Assembly: GCA_964504335.1 (NCBI GenBank)
Contig: CAZDET010000016.1
Span: 1-64,000 of the forward strand
Length of the DNA: 64,000 nt
Direction: 5' to 3'
Source of the DNA: CAZDET01 sp964504335
Lineage (GTDB): Bacteria; Bacteroidota; Bacteroidia; Chitinophagales; Saprospiraceae
A program made the position numbers and the translations under genes. Below the pieces are notes generated by a model that saw only the letters and a program-made list of their open reading frames with translations, was not told the DNA's origin and ran no database searches. Within the stretch, counting starts at the first letter, position 1; each line of letters starts with the position of its first letter. Positions 43,698 through 51,945 of this stretch are shown here, piece by piece.

Positions 43698-46643
43698 TTA
43701 AAGTCCGAGGTTTACTCCAAACACAAAGGTGCGTGGCCGTGGGTAGGGGTTAATATCGATGCCTCCTACTTCCGGGTCTAACCCACTGTATTCGGTAAGC
43801 ACGAATACATTCTGAACGGTACCGTAAAACATCAGATTTACGCCGCCCAAATTGGGGACCCGGTAACCGAGCCGTACGTTATCCATACGCAGGAAGGAGG
43901 CATCCTCCAGATATACGTCTGAGAAAAAGCGCGCACCGGTAAATTGATTGACGAGCACGGATTCGTGCAGATTATTGAGAAATCCAGCTCCCGTAAGTGC
44001 TTCGCTAAAGCCGAGGCTGGAGGCATTGTTATTATACACGTCGTTGCCGATCGATCCCCGCAAGGTGAAACTCAGATCAAAACTTCCGTAGGTAAGGTTG
44101 GAGGTTAGGCCTAGCAGCACATCCGGTGCGGGATTACCTACCGGCCGCTTGTCGAGATCATTAACCATTCCGTCCTCGTTGAGGTCGGCATACGAGTTGG
44201 CATCCGGTCCGTCGATTGGGGTACCATTCGAATCAAATTGTTGTTCGAAAAGGAAGAAGGAATTGACCGCTTCACCCACGCGAATGATTTGCACCTGGTT
44301 ACCAACGCCGCCGGAAATCCCGCCGGTCAATATACCGGAACCACTGATAGCGCTAATGTTGAGCACTTCGTTGCGATTGTAAGCGGCGTTAGCGCTTACC
44401 TGCCAGTTGAGCTTGTTGCGATCGAGGACTGTGGCCGATACCGTAAGCTCGATTCCTTCGTTTTCGATTTCGCCGATGTTCGTCGTCACTCGGTCGGTTA
44501 GGTTCGTTCCTGCTGGCACATTGACGGTTAATAGCAGGTCATCCGTCCGCTTGTAGTAGGCGTCGATGCTGGCTGTCAGGCGTCCCTGTGCAAAACCGAA
44601 GTCCAGTCCGATGTTGGTGGAGCTGGTCTCTTCCCACTTGAGTGCCGGGTCGTACCCATTGGGACGGATCGTCGTGATGAATTCATCGCCGAATTGGTAG
44701 CGCGTCTGCGGATCGCTTGGAGACAGAGTTGGCAAGTAGAGGTAATTGCCGAAGTCCTGGTTACCGGTAATACCCCATCCAACGCGGAGCTTCAGATCGG
44801 AGAAGACTTCGTTTAGTCCGGTGGCAAAATCTTCCTGGAGAATGCGCCAGGCAAAGGCAGCAGATGGGAACCATCCCCAGCGATTATCCGGGCCAAAGCG
44901 GGTAGAACCATCCCGGCGCAGGGTACCGGTGAGTAGGTAGCGCTCATCGAAGTTGAAGTTGAGGCGGCCGTAGAAGGAAATCAACCGGTTTTCGTTGATG
45001 TCCACCCTGGTGAGAATACGCTCGGCAACATCGAGGTTGTTTGTGCCGAATATGTCGGTGGAAAGATCTCTGGCGTCGATCTCCTTGAAGCTGTTCTCAA
45101 AATCCTGATAGGAATAACCGGCAGTGACCTTAAAGTTGAGTTGACCAAAATCCCGAGTGTAATCCAGATAGGCTTCGAGTAGGGCGCTATTGCGGTCGGC
45201 CTCCTGTACGAGCGCCTGCCCTACGAAATTATTGTCACGGATGGTAGTTGGCGTAAATCCGTCGAATTCACTCTGGTAATCATCATACGCCAAGATGACC
45301 CTCGAATTAAGTCCGGGCACGAACTCCTCGAAATCGTACCCAAACTCAATGCTAGCCAGATTGCGAACACCACGTCCAGTTCGATCGATGAGCGAAAGGG
45401 ACGCGAGCGGGTTGCGGGGGGCCAGACCATTGTCGTAGGTAAAAAAGCCCGCAAATTCAGTAGCGGTAGGGTCAAAGGGCGATTGGGTTGGGTCGAAGGA
45501 GGCTGCCTGACCTACTACGCCGGGATCAAACTCGTCGTTCGTGAGCGCTCCCTTCAGGTTGGCTGATACATCCAGATTACCATTAAGGAAGGAATGCGAG
45601 TAACCTACGTTGTAATTGAAGCGCTCCGTGGAGGAGTTCTCTAGTACCCCTTCAATATCTTGATAGCCTACGGAGGCCCGGTAGCTTAAATTTTCACCAC
45701 CGCCAGTAAAGCTCAGGTTGTGCGCCTGTCCTAGCCCCGAACGAGTAGCAAGGTCAAACCAATCGGTGCTCGCATTGCCGAGTTGGTCTAATTGCCCGGG
45801 AGCTGTACCGGCTACAAAGTTGCGAAACGATTCGGCATCGAGGGATTGTGGCCCTTCCCGAATTTCGGAAACAGTGAAATAGCCATCGTAGACGATGCGA
45901 CCGGGTTGTCCGGCTTTCCCCTTTACCGTTGTGATTATCACCACCCCGTTGGCACCCCGCGACCCGTAGATAGCGGTGGCCGAGGCATCTTTGAGAATGG
46001 TGACATCCGCAATGTCGTTGGGACTCAGGAAGTTGAGCGGATTACGCCCCCCGACCAGACTCCCATTGTCGATGGGTACTCCGTCAATGACGAACAGCGG
46101 CTCGTTGGAAGCCGTAATGGAAGTACCCCCGCGAATGCGGATGCTCGTGCCCGCGCCGGGCTCCCCGCTGTTGTTTTGCACCTGGACGCCCGCCACCTTA
46201 CCGGCGATCAGGTTGGTGGGAGATACAATCGCCCCCTGGTTAAATTCCCGGCTGTCGACTTTATTGACCGCCCCGGTCAGGTCTTCCTTCTTGACGGAGC
46301 CGTAACCGACTACTACAATTTCGTCTAAAAGTTCCCCAGGTACCAGGGTGACCTCCACCGTGGTCGTATTGGCGATATTCACTCGTTTAGAGCCGTAGCC
46401 GGTATAACTGAATTCAAGTTCAGTAGCAGTCTCCGGTACATCCAGAGTAAACGTACCGTCGAAGTCGGTGATTGTTCCTGACGAAGTACCGACGACAAGG
46501 ACGTTCGCTCCGATCAGCGGTTCACCGTTTTCAGAGTCGGTGACTGTGCCGGTAATCGTGCGTTGTGCCACCAGTACTTGTGTTGCCAATAAGGCAAACA
46601 CGAGTAGGCCACCGCGCAGGAAGTGGTTGAATGAGAGTTTCAT
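43698..46643 (-). CDS. SusC/RagA-family TonB-linked outer-membrane transporter
   Basis: This is the outer-membrane barrel that takes up oligosaccharide, or another SusD-bound ligand, with TonB energy. The 981-residue product has a signal peptide ending VLVAQ, a carboxypeptidase-like beta-sandwich (about 24-105, RTITGTVTDSENGEPLIGANV), the TonB box region ELLDEIVVVGYGSVKKEDLTGAV at about 107 (read in two halves), the plug, and a 22-strand barrel ending YPRPRTFVFGVNLGL. The start MKLSFNHF at 46643 is chosen because the upstream 30 codons cross a good -7 box. Confidence 0.95.
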   Translation of the reverse strand: MKLSFNHFLRGGLLVFALLATQVLVAQRTITGTVTDSENGEPLIGANVLVVGTSSGTITDFDGTFTLDVPETATELEFSYTGYGSKRVNIANTTTVEVTLVPGELLDEIVVVGYGSVKKEDLTGAVNKVDSREFNQGAIVSPTNLIAGKVAGVQVQNNSGEPGAGTSIRIRGGTSITASNEPLFVIDGVPIDNGSLVGGRNPLNFLSPNDIADVTILKDASATAIYGSRGANGVVIITTVKGKAGQPGRIVYDGYFTVSEIREGPQSLDAESFRNFVAGTAPGQLDQLGNASTDWFDLATRSGLGQAHNLSFTGGGENLSYRASVGYQDIEGVLENSSTERFNYNVGYSHSFLNGNLDVSANLKGALTNDEFDPGVVGQAASFDPTQSPFDPTATEFAGFFTYDNGLAPRNPLASLSLIDRTGRGVRNLASIEFGYDFEEFVPGLNSRVILAYDDYQSEFDGFTPTTIRDNNFVGQALVQEADRNSALLEAYLDYTRDFGQLNFKVTAGYSYQDFENSFKEIDARDLSTDIFGTNNLDVAERILTRVDINENRLISFYGRLNFNFDERYLLTGTLRRDGSTRFGPDNRWGWFPSAAFAWRILQEDFATGLNEVFSDLKLRVGWGITGNQDFGNYLYLPTLSPSDPQTRYQFGDEFITTIRPNGYDPALKWEETSSTNIGLDFGFAQGRLTASIDAYYKRTDDLLLTVNVPAGTNLTDRVTTNIGEIENEGIELTVSATVLDRNKLNWQVSANAAYNRNEVLNISAISGSGILTGGISGGVGNQVQIIRVGEAVNSFFLFEQQFDSNGTPIDGPDANSYADLNEDGMVNDLDKRPVGNPAPDVLLGLTSNLTYGSFDLSFTLRGSIGNDVYNNNASSLGFSEALTGAGFLNNLHESVLVNQFTGARFFSDVYLEDASFLRMDNVRLGYRVPNLGGVNLMFYGTVQNVFVLTEYSGLDPEVGGIDINPYPRPRTFVFGVNLGL

Positions 46644-46666
46644 ACTTTTTCCAATGTTGAGTTTTT

Positions 46667-46674
46667 CAAAGATA
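46667..46674 (-). promoter_or_regulatory. Candidate -7 box for the SusCDE operon
   Basis: TATCTTTG on the minus strand matches TAnnTTTG, 24 bases before the SusC ATG. No TTG is found at the usual upstream distance, which would suit a promoter that needs an activator. Confidence 0.5.
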
Positions 46675-46893
46675 GGTGGACCACATGGTGGTACCCGGTA
46701 TGGACAGCCGCATAACCCCTTATCGGCAAACAATTGAATACCATCGTGGTGAGTAGTTGGATGTTCCCGACGAAGGTACAGAATGTAGGAAAAGATAAAG
46801 GAATGTTTGAGGAAAATAATTTTGCTAAGACGTCAGGAACCTTACAATATACCGCTATTACAAATTTCTAATATGCTTCTTCCTTAAAATCAT

Positions 46894-46923
46894 ACCCGTC
46901 AATCAGAAGCCTGATTGACGGGT
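46894..46923. terminator. Strong hairpin behind the gene at 46932
   Basis: ACCCGTCAATCAG (46894-46906) pairs perfectly with CTGATTGACGGGT (46911-46923) over 13 bases with a four-base loop. It ends eight bases from the minus-strand stop codon. The T-tract on the minus side is weak (TGATTTTAAGG). The region 46680-46893 shows nothing else. Confidence 0.65.
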
Positions 46924-46931
46924 AATGACTG

Positions 46932-47303
46932 TTAGGCGCGCGCCAAATTGCGCGCCCACCGTACATCCATCTCGTATTTCGAAAAGATCATGGTTACTCC
47001 GGCGCTTAACTGCTGGAGGTACTGCCGTGCACTACCGATCGAACTGGACCGGCCCACGGGTAAGTAAATCGCATAATCGACAGCCGTTTCGTTCGCTGAC
47101 AACAGCCTCGACTCTACGTGCCGGCGCTTAGGATCCTCCACCACAAAAATATTGAGATGGGCTTTTCCGTGTACGCGGCGGTACTTGCGCGAAGGTCCTT
47201 TGATAGCCGCGCGAAGGCGGTTGGTCAATACTTGACGAACGCGTTGCCCCTGAATCGCATCAATGGCCGATTCCTGGTGCATGTTGTAGATAGAAATTCT
47301 CAC
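46932..47303 (-). CDS. Small basic protein, unknown
   Basis: I do not recognise this gene. The 123-residue product is basic, with SIYNMHQESAIDAIQGQRVR at the start, a middle segment KAHLNIFVVEDPKRRHVESRL and the end KYEMDVRWARNLARA. There is no signal peptide or membrane helix. The frame starts at GTG (47303), with an ATG seven codons later. The stop is followed by a clean hairpin, which supports a real gene. Confidence 0.5.
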   Translation of the reverse strand: MRISIYNMHQESAIDAIQGQRVRQVLTNRLRAAIKGPSRKYRRVHGKAHLNIFVVEDPKRRHVESRLLSANETAVDYAIYLPVGRSSSIGSARQYLQQLSAGVTMIFSKYEMDVRWARNLARA

Positions 47304-47550
47304 AAAGCTCGGGTTGACTGTTTACAAATTGGGGTTTAGAACGTCTTCAGTGCAGGAGTTACAGCCAGTCATACCCAATTCCATACTTGAGAAACACCAT
47401 ACCGTTGAGTAATTGCAAATTGATCGAACGGCACACTATCAATATATCAATCGTCGTGCCAGACACGCATATCATTGATAATCAGTGTTTATTACATTGG
47501 TTTCCGCATATGTATTCCTCGTTGAGAGAGTGTTTCCGAAATTTGGACCA
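47304..47550. other. Intergenic stretch without features
   Basis: With the following repeat this makes a gap of 336 bases between coding regions. It is A+T-rich. I see no gene, no TAnnTTTG box in a useful place and no perfect hairpin longer than five bases. Confidence 0.5.
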
Positions 47551-47633
47551 TTAGATATTTAGACATTTAGGTCTTTGTTTCGGAAGGAGTCCTAAAAAGC
47601 CTCAAGGTCTAAATATCTAATAGTCTAAAGGTC
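47551..47633. repeat. A+T-rich inverted repeat, copy B, behind the M1 peptidase gene
   Basis: TTAGATATTTAGAC (47551-47564) pairs exactly with GTCTAAATATCTAA (47607-47620), with 42 bases between. The left 14 bases are identical to those of copy A and the right part matches copy A at 22 of 27 positions. It ends six bases from the stop codon of the minus-strand peptidase. Confidence 0.75.
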
Positions 47634-47639
47634 TCAGGA

Positions 47640-50024
47640 CTACGGCTTAATCACCTTGTCCTTTCCCATCGCCTTCTGCATGGGATTAAGTGTATCTACT
47701 GCCTTGTGCGATTTGTACACTTGGAAGGGAATTGCTTCCGGGATGTCAGTTAGCACGTTGTTAGATTCATCGATGTCTGCCGTCTGACGGAGTGGATCCA
47801 TTTGAATGGCCGCCACTGGTTTTTCCGTAACAAAAACCTTCGAAAAGCTATTCTCGTTCTTGCGCCATATTTCAACTGGTACGGTTTCCATTTTTGTAGT
47901 TCCGTCTTCAAACTCAAATTCGAGGATTACCGGAGCGACCAGGCCTCCTTGGTTAGAAAATTGAATTTGATAATAGTGCTTTCCACTGTACCGCTCTTGC
48001 TTCTCCTCGTCGGTAAGGGACTCTGCATATTGGATGCGAGCTACTTTTTGAGTGTCTTGCGTTTCCCAGGGACGGTACGTAGTGTAGAAATCCCGAAGGC
48101 TCGAGTCACGCTCTACCGCTGGTGTAAATCCTTCTTCCCGGTTGCGGATTTGGTTGAGATCTTCAAATGGTTTTTCCGGTACTTCATTGCTTATCACGTA
48201 TTCGAATGGCTCCGGATCGTTTTCCAGGTCGGCAACGAAGTGCGTAACTTTGTCCATGGAGATATCAACCGCATCGATCGAGTAAAACCATCCGCGCCAG
48301 AACCAATCCAGGTCCACGCCGCTGGCGTCTTCCATGGTGCGGAAGAAATCGGCCGGGCGGGGGTGCTTAAACATCCACCGGCGGCTGTATTCCTGAAAGG
48401 CCTGGTCGAACAGCTCCCGCCCCATGATCGTCTCGCGTAGGATGTTAAGCGCCGTAGCCGGCTTCCCGTAGGCATTCGGACCAAACAGCACAATATTCTC
48501 GCTATTGGTCATAATGGGCTCCAATTGGTTTTTCGGCAGGGCCATATAGTCCACAATCCCATTTGCCGGGCCGCGACGAGCTTTCCAATCGATATCGAAC
48601 TCCCGTTCGGTAACAAACTGCAAAAACGTATTCAAACCTTCGTCCATCCACGTCCACTGACGCTCATCGCTGTTGACGATCATCGGGAAGAAGTTGTGGC
48701 CCACCTCGTGAATAATCACGCCAATAGCCCCATTCTTGGCGCGCTCGGTGTAAGTTCCATCTTCCTCGGCCCGACCGTAGTTGAAACAAATCATAGGGTA
48801 TTCCATTCCATTGGATGCTTCCACGGAAATAGCTACCGGATATGGGTAAGGAAAGGTGTATTTAGAATAGGTCTTCAGTGTATGATCAACCACCTTCGTA
48901 GAGTAGCGGCTGTAAATCGGATAGGATTCCTTCGGATAGTAGCTCATGCTCATAATCTTGCCACTACCATCGATGCCACCGTCTTCAATTTCGGTTAGCA
49001 TGGCATCCCACACGAACTTTCGGCTGGCGGTCCAGGCAAAGTCGCGCACATTTTTTGCCTGGTACTTCCAGGTAGTTGTCTTTTTGGATGGCTTCTTTCC
49101 TTCTAAGTCAAGCGCCTCACTGAGCGTGCGAATTTCTACGGGTTCGGCAGCAGTTTGTGCCTGTTGCCAGCGCTCGAACTCCTCCTTGTTGAGTACTTCC
49201 TCGTAGTTCTGACACTCTCCGGTAGCACCTACCATGTAATCATCGGGCAGCGTCATTTCCACTTCGTAATCTCCAAACTCCAGCGCGAATTCGCCACGGC
49301 CGGTAAATTGCTTGTTTTGCCAGCCCTCCACGTCGTCGTAGACGGCCATGCGTGGAAACCATTGCGTAATCGTGAAGATGTAGTCTTCCGTATCTTCGAA
49401 ATATTCGTAGCCGCCACGGCCACCGGCTGCCGGCCCTCCCCGGCGGTTGGTAATGTTGTAATACCAGTCGACATTGAATACGAACTGCTGACCCGGCTCC
49501 AGCGGTTCGGGTAGCATCACCTTCATCATCGTCTGGTTAATTAGGTACTCAAGCTTCTTTCCCTGAGCATCCGTTACCTGCTGGATCTTGTGCCCGTATT
49601 TTTTAAGTTCTTCCGATATTTCGAGGTAATCCAACGCATTGGCACTCATCGTAGGTCGGATACCGCTAGGGTCATCCCGCCGGCTGTCAACCATGTGCGA
49701 GTGTTCATTCTCGTCGAGCTGCAGCCAGAGGTACTTCAGCGTTTGAGGCGATTCGTTGTAATAGGTCAACTGCTCGGAGCCGGTTAACCGCAAGGCTTCG
49801 GGATCGAGGGTACATTTGATGACGTAATCACAACGCTGTTGCCAGTAGGCATCGCCGGGAGCACCATCGGCCGCCCGATACTGATTGGGAGTAGGCAACA
49901 CCGTACCCAACTGCTCGAACTTCACCCCGTGATTAGACAATTCTTGTGCCATCAGGGGAGCGCCGATGAGTAGGCCACAAAGCACCAGCCAGATCGGTGA
50001 CCATCGCATAGTAGTACTAGTCAT
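47640..50024 (-). CDS. M1-family zinc metallopeptidase, exported
   Basis: This is an aminopeptidase N-like enzyme, probably periplasmic or surface-bound. The 794-residue product has a signal peptide (LVLCGLLIGAPLMAQ), the M1 N-terminal beta domain (about 60-320), the exopeptidase-site variant GMEYPMI at about 398, and the zinc site H439-E440-x2-H443 with E462 18 residues further on (MDEGLNTF). The C-terminal 250 residues are not typical helical M1 repeats but include a long beta-rich tail. Many Bacteroidota have such M1 relatives. It is followed by repeat copy B. Confidence 0.9.
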   Translation of the reverse strand: MTSTTMRWSPIWLVLCGLLIGAPLMAQELSNHGVKFEQLGTVLPTPNQYRAADGAPGDAYWQQRCDYVIKCTLDPEALRLTGSEQLTYYNESPQTLKYLWLQLDENEHSHMVDSRRDDPSGIRPTMSANALDYLEISEELKKYGHKIQQVTDAQGKKLEYLINQTMMKVMLPEPLEPGQQFVFNVDWYYNITNRRGGPAAGGRGGYEYFEDTEDYIFTITQWFPRMAVYDDVEGWQNKQFTGRGEFALEFGDYEVEMTLPDDYMVGATGECQNYEEVLNKEEFERWQQAQTAAEPVEIRTLSEALDLEGKKPSKKTTTWKYQAKNVRDFAWTASRKFVWDAMLTEIEDGGIDGSGKIMSMSYYPKESYPIYSRYSTKVVDHTLKTYSKYTFPYPYPVAISVEASNGMEYPMICFNYGRAEEDGTYTERAKNGAIGVIIHEVGHNFFPMIVNSDERQWTWMDEGLNTFLQFVTEREFDIDWKARRGPANGIVDYMALPKNQLEPIMTNSENIVLFGPNAYGKPATALNILRETIMGRELFDQAFQEYSRRWMFKHPRPADFFRTMEDASGVDLDWFWRGWFYSIDAVDISMDKVTHFVADLENDPEPFEYVISNEVPEKPFEDLNQIRNREEGFTPAVERDSSLRDFYTTYRPWETQDTQKVARIQYAESLTDEEKQERYSGKHYYQIQFSNQGGLVAPVILEFEFEDGTTKMETVPVEIWRKNENSFSKVFVTEKPVAAIQMDPLRQTADIDESNNVLTDIPEAIPFQVYKSHKAVDTLNPMQKAMGKDKVIKP

Positions 50025-50204
50025 TTTGTAGTAATTGATCAGAATTTGGACAATTTGAGGTCGCTATTATAGAACATCGACTTATTATATCTACTTAGAG
50101 GTTGCAAAGTTCGACCAAATTACCAAAAGAATAGACCGACGGACGGCTGTTCCGGTTATAAATCGCCGGTAATCCTGTTTACCTTACAGGTGTAAGAATC
50201 ACTT

Positions 50205-50789
50205 ATGGCTCCTGCTTCCTTGTACGATCAATTTCCGGATATCCAAGACCTTGGAACAAACCGATCTCCCGTTGCCACGGAACTCTATGTGGGACCATTA
50301 ACAATCGATCATGCCCACCAATTAGCCCGGGTCCAGATTGCCAGTTGGTGGGCCGCCTATGCAACCCTGCTTCCTAAAACGTACCTGGATACGTTGCTCA
50401 CCCGCAACGTGCTAGCCGAATGGCAAGGGGTACTTCAACGGCCCAATCACATGACACTAGGTCTCTGGTGCAACGCGGAATTGATCGGTTTCCTTCATTT
50501 CGGCCCTCCTCGCGATGGGGATTGCCCCTTCCCATCCTTTACCGAAATTCATACCTTTTATCTTCTGCGCCGATTTTGGGGGCGCGCCTTCGGTCGATTG
50601 CTGCTCGATCAGGCGATCGAAAAGATGAAGCACGCCCGGAATACTCACTGTGTGCTGTGGGCATTGGCGAAAAACCAGCGCGCCAATCACTTCTACGAAC
50701 GCCAGGGATTTCAATGGGATGGGCAGTTGCGGCGCGAACGGGTAGGGGAGGTTGCTCCACTTCAGGTCCGTTACCGACGGTCGCTCTAA
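50205..50789 (+). CDS. GNAT-family N-acetyltransferase
   Basis: The 194-residue product is an acetyl-CoA-dependent acetyltransferase of unknown substrate. The GNAT core runs from about 30 to 185, with IHTFYLLRRFWGRAFGRLLL as the acetyl-CoA loop (the usual Q/RxxGxG/A reads RFWGRAFG) and HCVLWALAKNQRANHFYERQGF as the conserved end. The first 30 residues are an unrelated extension. It converges on the small-peptide cluster and shares a hairpin with it. Confidence 0.85.
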   Translation: MAPASLYDQFPDIQDLGTNRSPVATELYVGPLTIDHAHQLARVQIASWWAAYATLLPKTYLDTLLTRNVLAEWQGVLQRPNHMTLGLWCNAELIGFLHFGPPRDGDCPFPSFTEIHTFYLLRRFWGRAFGRLLLDQAIEKMKHARNTHCVLWALAKNQRANHFYERQGFQWDGQLRRERVGEVAPLQVRYRRSL

Positions 50790-50798
50790 ATCAAATGT

Positions 50799-50823
50799 GG
50801 AGCATGGTCATTTACCATGCTCC
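50799..50823. terminator. Hairpin between the GNAT gene and the peptide cluster
   Basis: GGAGCATGGT (50799-50808) pairs perfectly with ACCATGCTCC (50814-50823) around CATTT. It lies 9 bases behind the GNAT stop and 7 bases behind the last peptide stop, so it can close both convergent units. No long T-tract follows on either side. Confidence 0.6.
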
Positions 50824-50830
50824 AGTCCGA

Positions 50831-51004
50831 TTATTTCTGATTTTCAATAATGAATTTGACCGTCCTGGCAACCAGATAGCCCGGAGAGAACATTGCAAGG
50901 ATCGATTCCCGATAAATAGAACCCACCAAATGACCGATACAGTGAGGTTCCGAATTCGTTCCGCCAGAAATCGTACGAATCTCTTGTGGTTTTAGTTGTT
51001 GCAT
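50831..51004 (-). CDS. Double-glycine leader peptide 1
   Basis: This 57-residue peptide lies in a frame easily missed because a longer, unrelated frame covers it. The leader MQQLKPQEIRTISGG has the bacteriocin-type pattern: L at -12, I at -7, I at -4, then GG. The predicted 42-residue core begins TNSEPHCIGHLVGSIY and ends FIIENQK, with one Cys. By analogy with class II bacteriocins and microcins the leader would be cut behind GG by a peptidase-containing ABC transporter, which is not in the window. Last gene of the cluster, closed by a hairpin. Confidence 0.7.
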   Translation of the reverse strand: MQQLKPQEIRTISGGTNSEPHCIGHLVGSIYRESILAMFSPGYLVARTVKFIIENQK

Positions 51005-51025
51005 GGTTTCGAAATTTTGAAGTAA

Positions 51026-51184
51026 TTAAAATATGCGCTTGCAGCAATCGCAAGCCGGATCTATGCCAAAGAGTCCCCTCAGATAGCCGTTTAAAAATCG
51101 TCCTACATCGTTCAGGAAATTGCCCTTGTCGTCGTCCCCTCCGCCCTGTATAGCTAGGAGTTGCTGATGAGTTAATTGGTTCAT
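51026..51184 (-). CDS. Double-glycine leader peptide 2 (Cys-rich end)
   Basis: This 52-residue peptide starts MNQLTHQQLLAIQGG, again with L(-12), L(-7), I(-4) and GG. The 37-residue core has an acidic start (GDDDKG), an amphipathic stretch NFLNDVGRFLNGYLRGLFG that could form a membrane-active helix, and a Cys-rich end ACDCCKRIF. Three cysteines could form a disulfide, bind metal or be modified. It is too short for common ORF cutoffs. The gaps to peptides 1 and 3 are 21 and 22 bases, indicating one transcript. Confidence 0.7.
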   Translation of the reverse strand: MNQLTHQQLLAIQGGGDDDKGNFLNDVGRFLNGYLRGLFGIDPACDCCKRIF

Positions 51185-51206
51185 ACGCATTGAATTTTAG
51201 GGTTTA

Positions 51207-51392
51207 TCATTTTTTATTCTGGGATTCCGTGCACTGTTCGTGTGTGAAGAATCCTTCGGCAATTTCTACCACTGCGTAGCCCACCAGAGCAGCAATCGCG
51301 GCTGCTCCAATGGCCGTCCAGGTAAAGGGATCCGTGCCTCCTTGCACCCCGCGCAAATCATCGAGAGGTATAATCGAAAATTGATCGTGCAT
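51207..51392 (-). CDS. Double-glycine leader peptide 3 (hydrophobic core)
   Basis: This 61-residue peptide has the leader MHDQFSIIPLDDLRGVQGG (I at -12, L at -7, V at -4, GG). Its 42-residue core is a class II-like hydrophobic helix with WTAIGAAAIAALVGYAVVEI, then IAEGFFTHEQC and a polar tail. The ATG at 51392 is used; the longer frame begins at TTG. The 14 bases ahead of it are repeated exactly ahead of the next small gene, and its core end resembles that gene's product, so the two are probably duplicates. Confidence 0.75.
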   Translation of the reverse strand: MHDQFSIIPLDDLRGVQGGTDPFTWTAIGAAAIAALVGYAVVEIAEGFFTHEQCTESQNKK

Positions 51393-51425
51393 AAAAATGG
51401 ATTTAGTTTGATTCAATCCCGGCCG

Positions 51426-51554
51426 TTAACACTGATTGCTGGAAAAGAAACCCTGCGCAATCTGAAGAACTATCCAAAGTGCGAATGCGATTAAAATAAA
51501 TCGACCAAGAAATGAAAGCTTTGACTTAATGCTAGCTGCATTAGAGTGTTCCAT
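51426..51554 (-). CDS. Leaderless small membrane peptide related to peptide 3
   Basis: This 42-residue peptide starts MEHSNAASIKSKL and has one strong membrane helix (FILIAFALWIVLQI). It ends IAQGFFSSNQC, sharing the pattern IAxGFFxxxQC with peptide 3. The ATG version has no double-glycine leader. A longer frame from a TTG at 51641 would add 29 residues including an EGG, so a leader is not ruled out. Ideas include an immunity peptide or a two-component partner of peptide 3 (inference only). Confidence 0.5.
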   Translation of the reverse strand: MEHSNAASIKSKLSFLGRFILIAFALWIVLQIAQGFFSSNQC

Positions 51555-51741
51555 AGATAAAAATGGATTTGATGAATAATACCGTGTCGTACCTCCTTCC
51601 GTGGAGATTTCTTCAACCGAAAAGTATTGGCTTTCTACCAATCCTCAAGGGACAGTTCACCCCCATTCTACCTTTGGATTATTGCGGATAAACCTGGTTG
51701 AATCAGCTTTAAATTATTGATTTACAATTCCTTAAAAGGGC

Positions 51742-51903
51742 TTATTCCGCTTGAAAGATCCCCAGATCGACGATGCCCACCATGCCGTTTTGGTTATCAT
51801 CAGAACCGGATAGGTACTCCCAGAATCCCGACCAGGTCAGGTCAAAACGTGGCCGCGCCCCTCCCTGGAAAAAGCGGAGGGTCTGTAGATTTAAGTCGTT
51901 CAT
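51742..51903 (-). CDS. Double-glycine leader peptide 4
   Basis: This 53-residue peptide starts MNDLNLQTLRFFQGG, with L(-12), L(-7), F(-4) and GG. The 38-residue core begins ARPRFDLTWSGFWEYLSG, rich in aromatic residues, and ends GMVGIVDLGIFQAE, with no Cys. It is the first gene of the cluster, with a -7 box 43 bases upstream. The 187-base gap to the next peptide (51555-51741) shows no further leader-like frame. Confidence 0.65.
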   Translation of the reverse strand: MNDLNLQTLRFFQGGARPRFDLTWSGFWEYLSGSDDNQNGMVGIVDLGIFQAE

Positions 51904-51945
51904 TATTCGTGGATTTGAAGAATATGAAGAAACAATCATCAGCCA

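Noticed and set aside
46920..46950. GC-rich sequence shared in part with the hairpin at 58875 (GCGCGCCCACC)
   Set aside because: At 46932 it encodes the C-terminal residues WARNLARA; an 11-base match is too short to call a repeat family.
50844..51053. A 69-codon minus-strand frame over peptide 1
   Set aside because: It is a shifted frame of the same strand. The double-glycine leader peptide in the other frame, with its own ATG and spacing to peptide 2, explains the region better.
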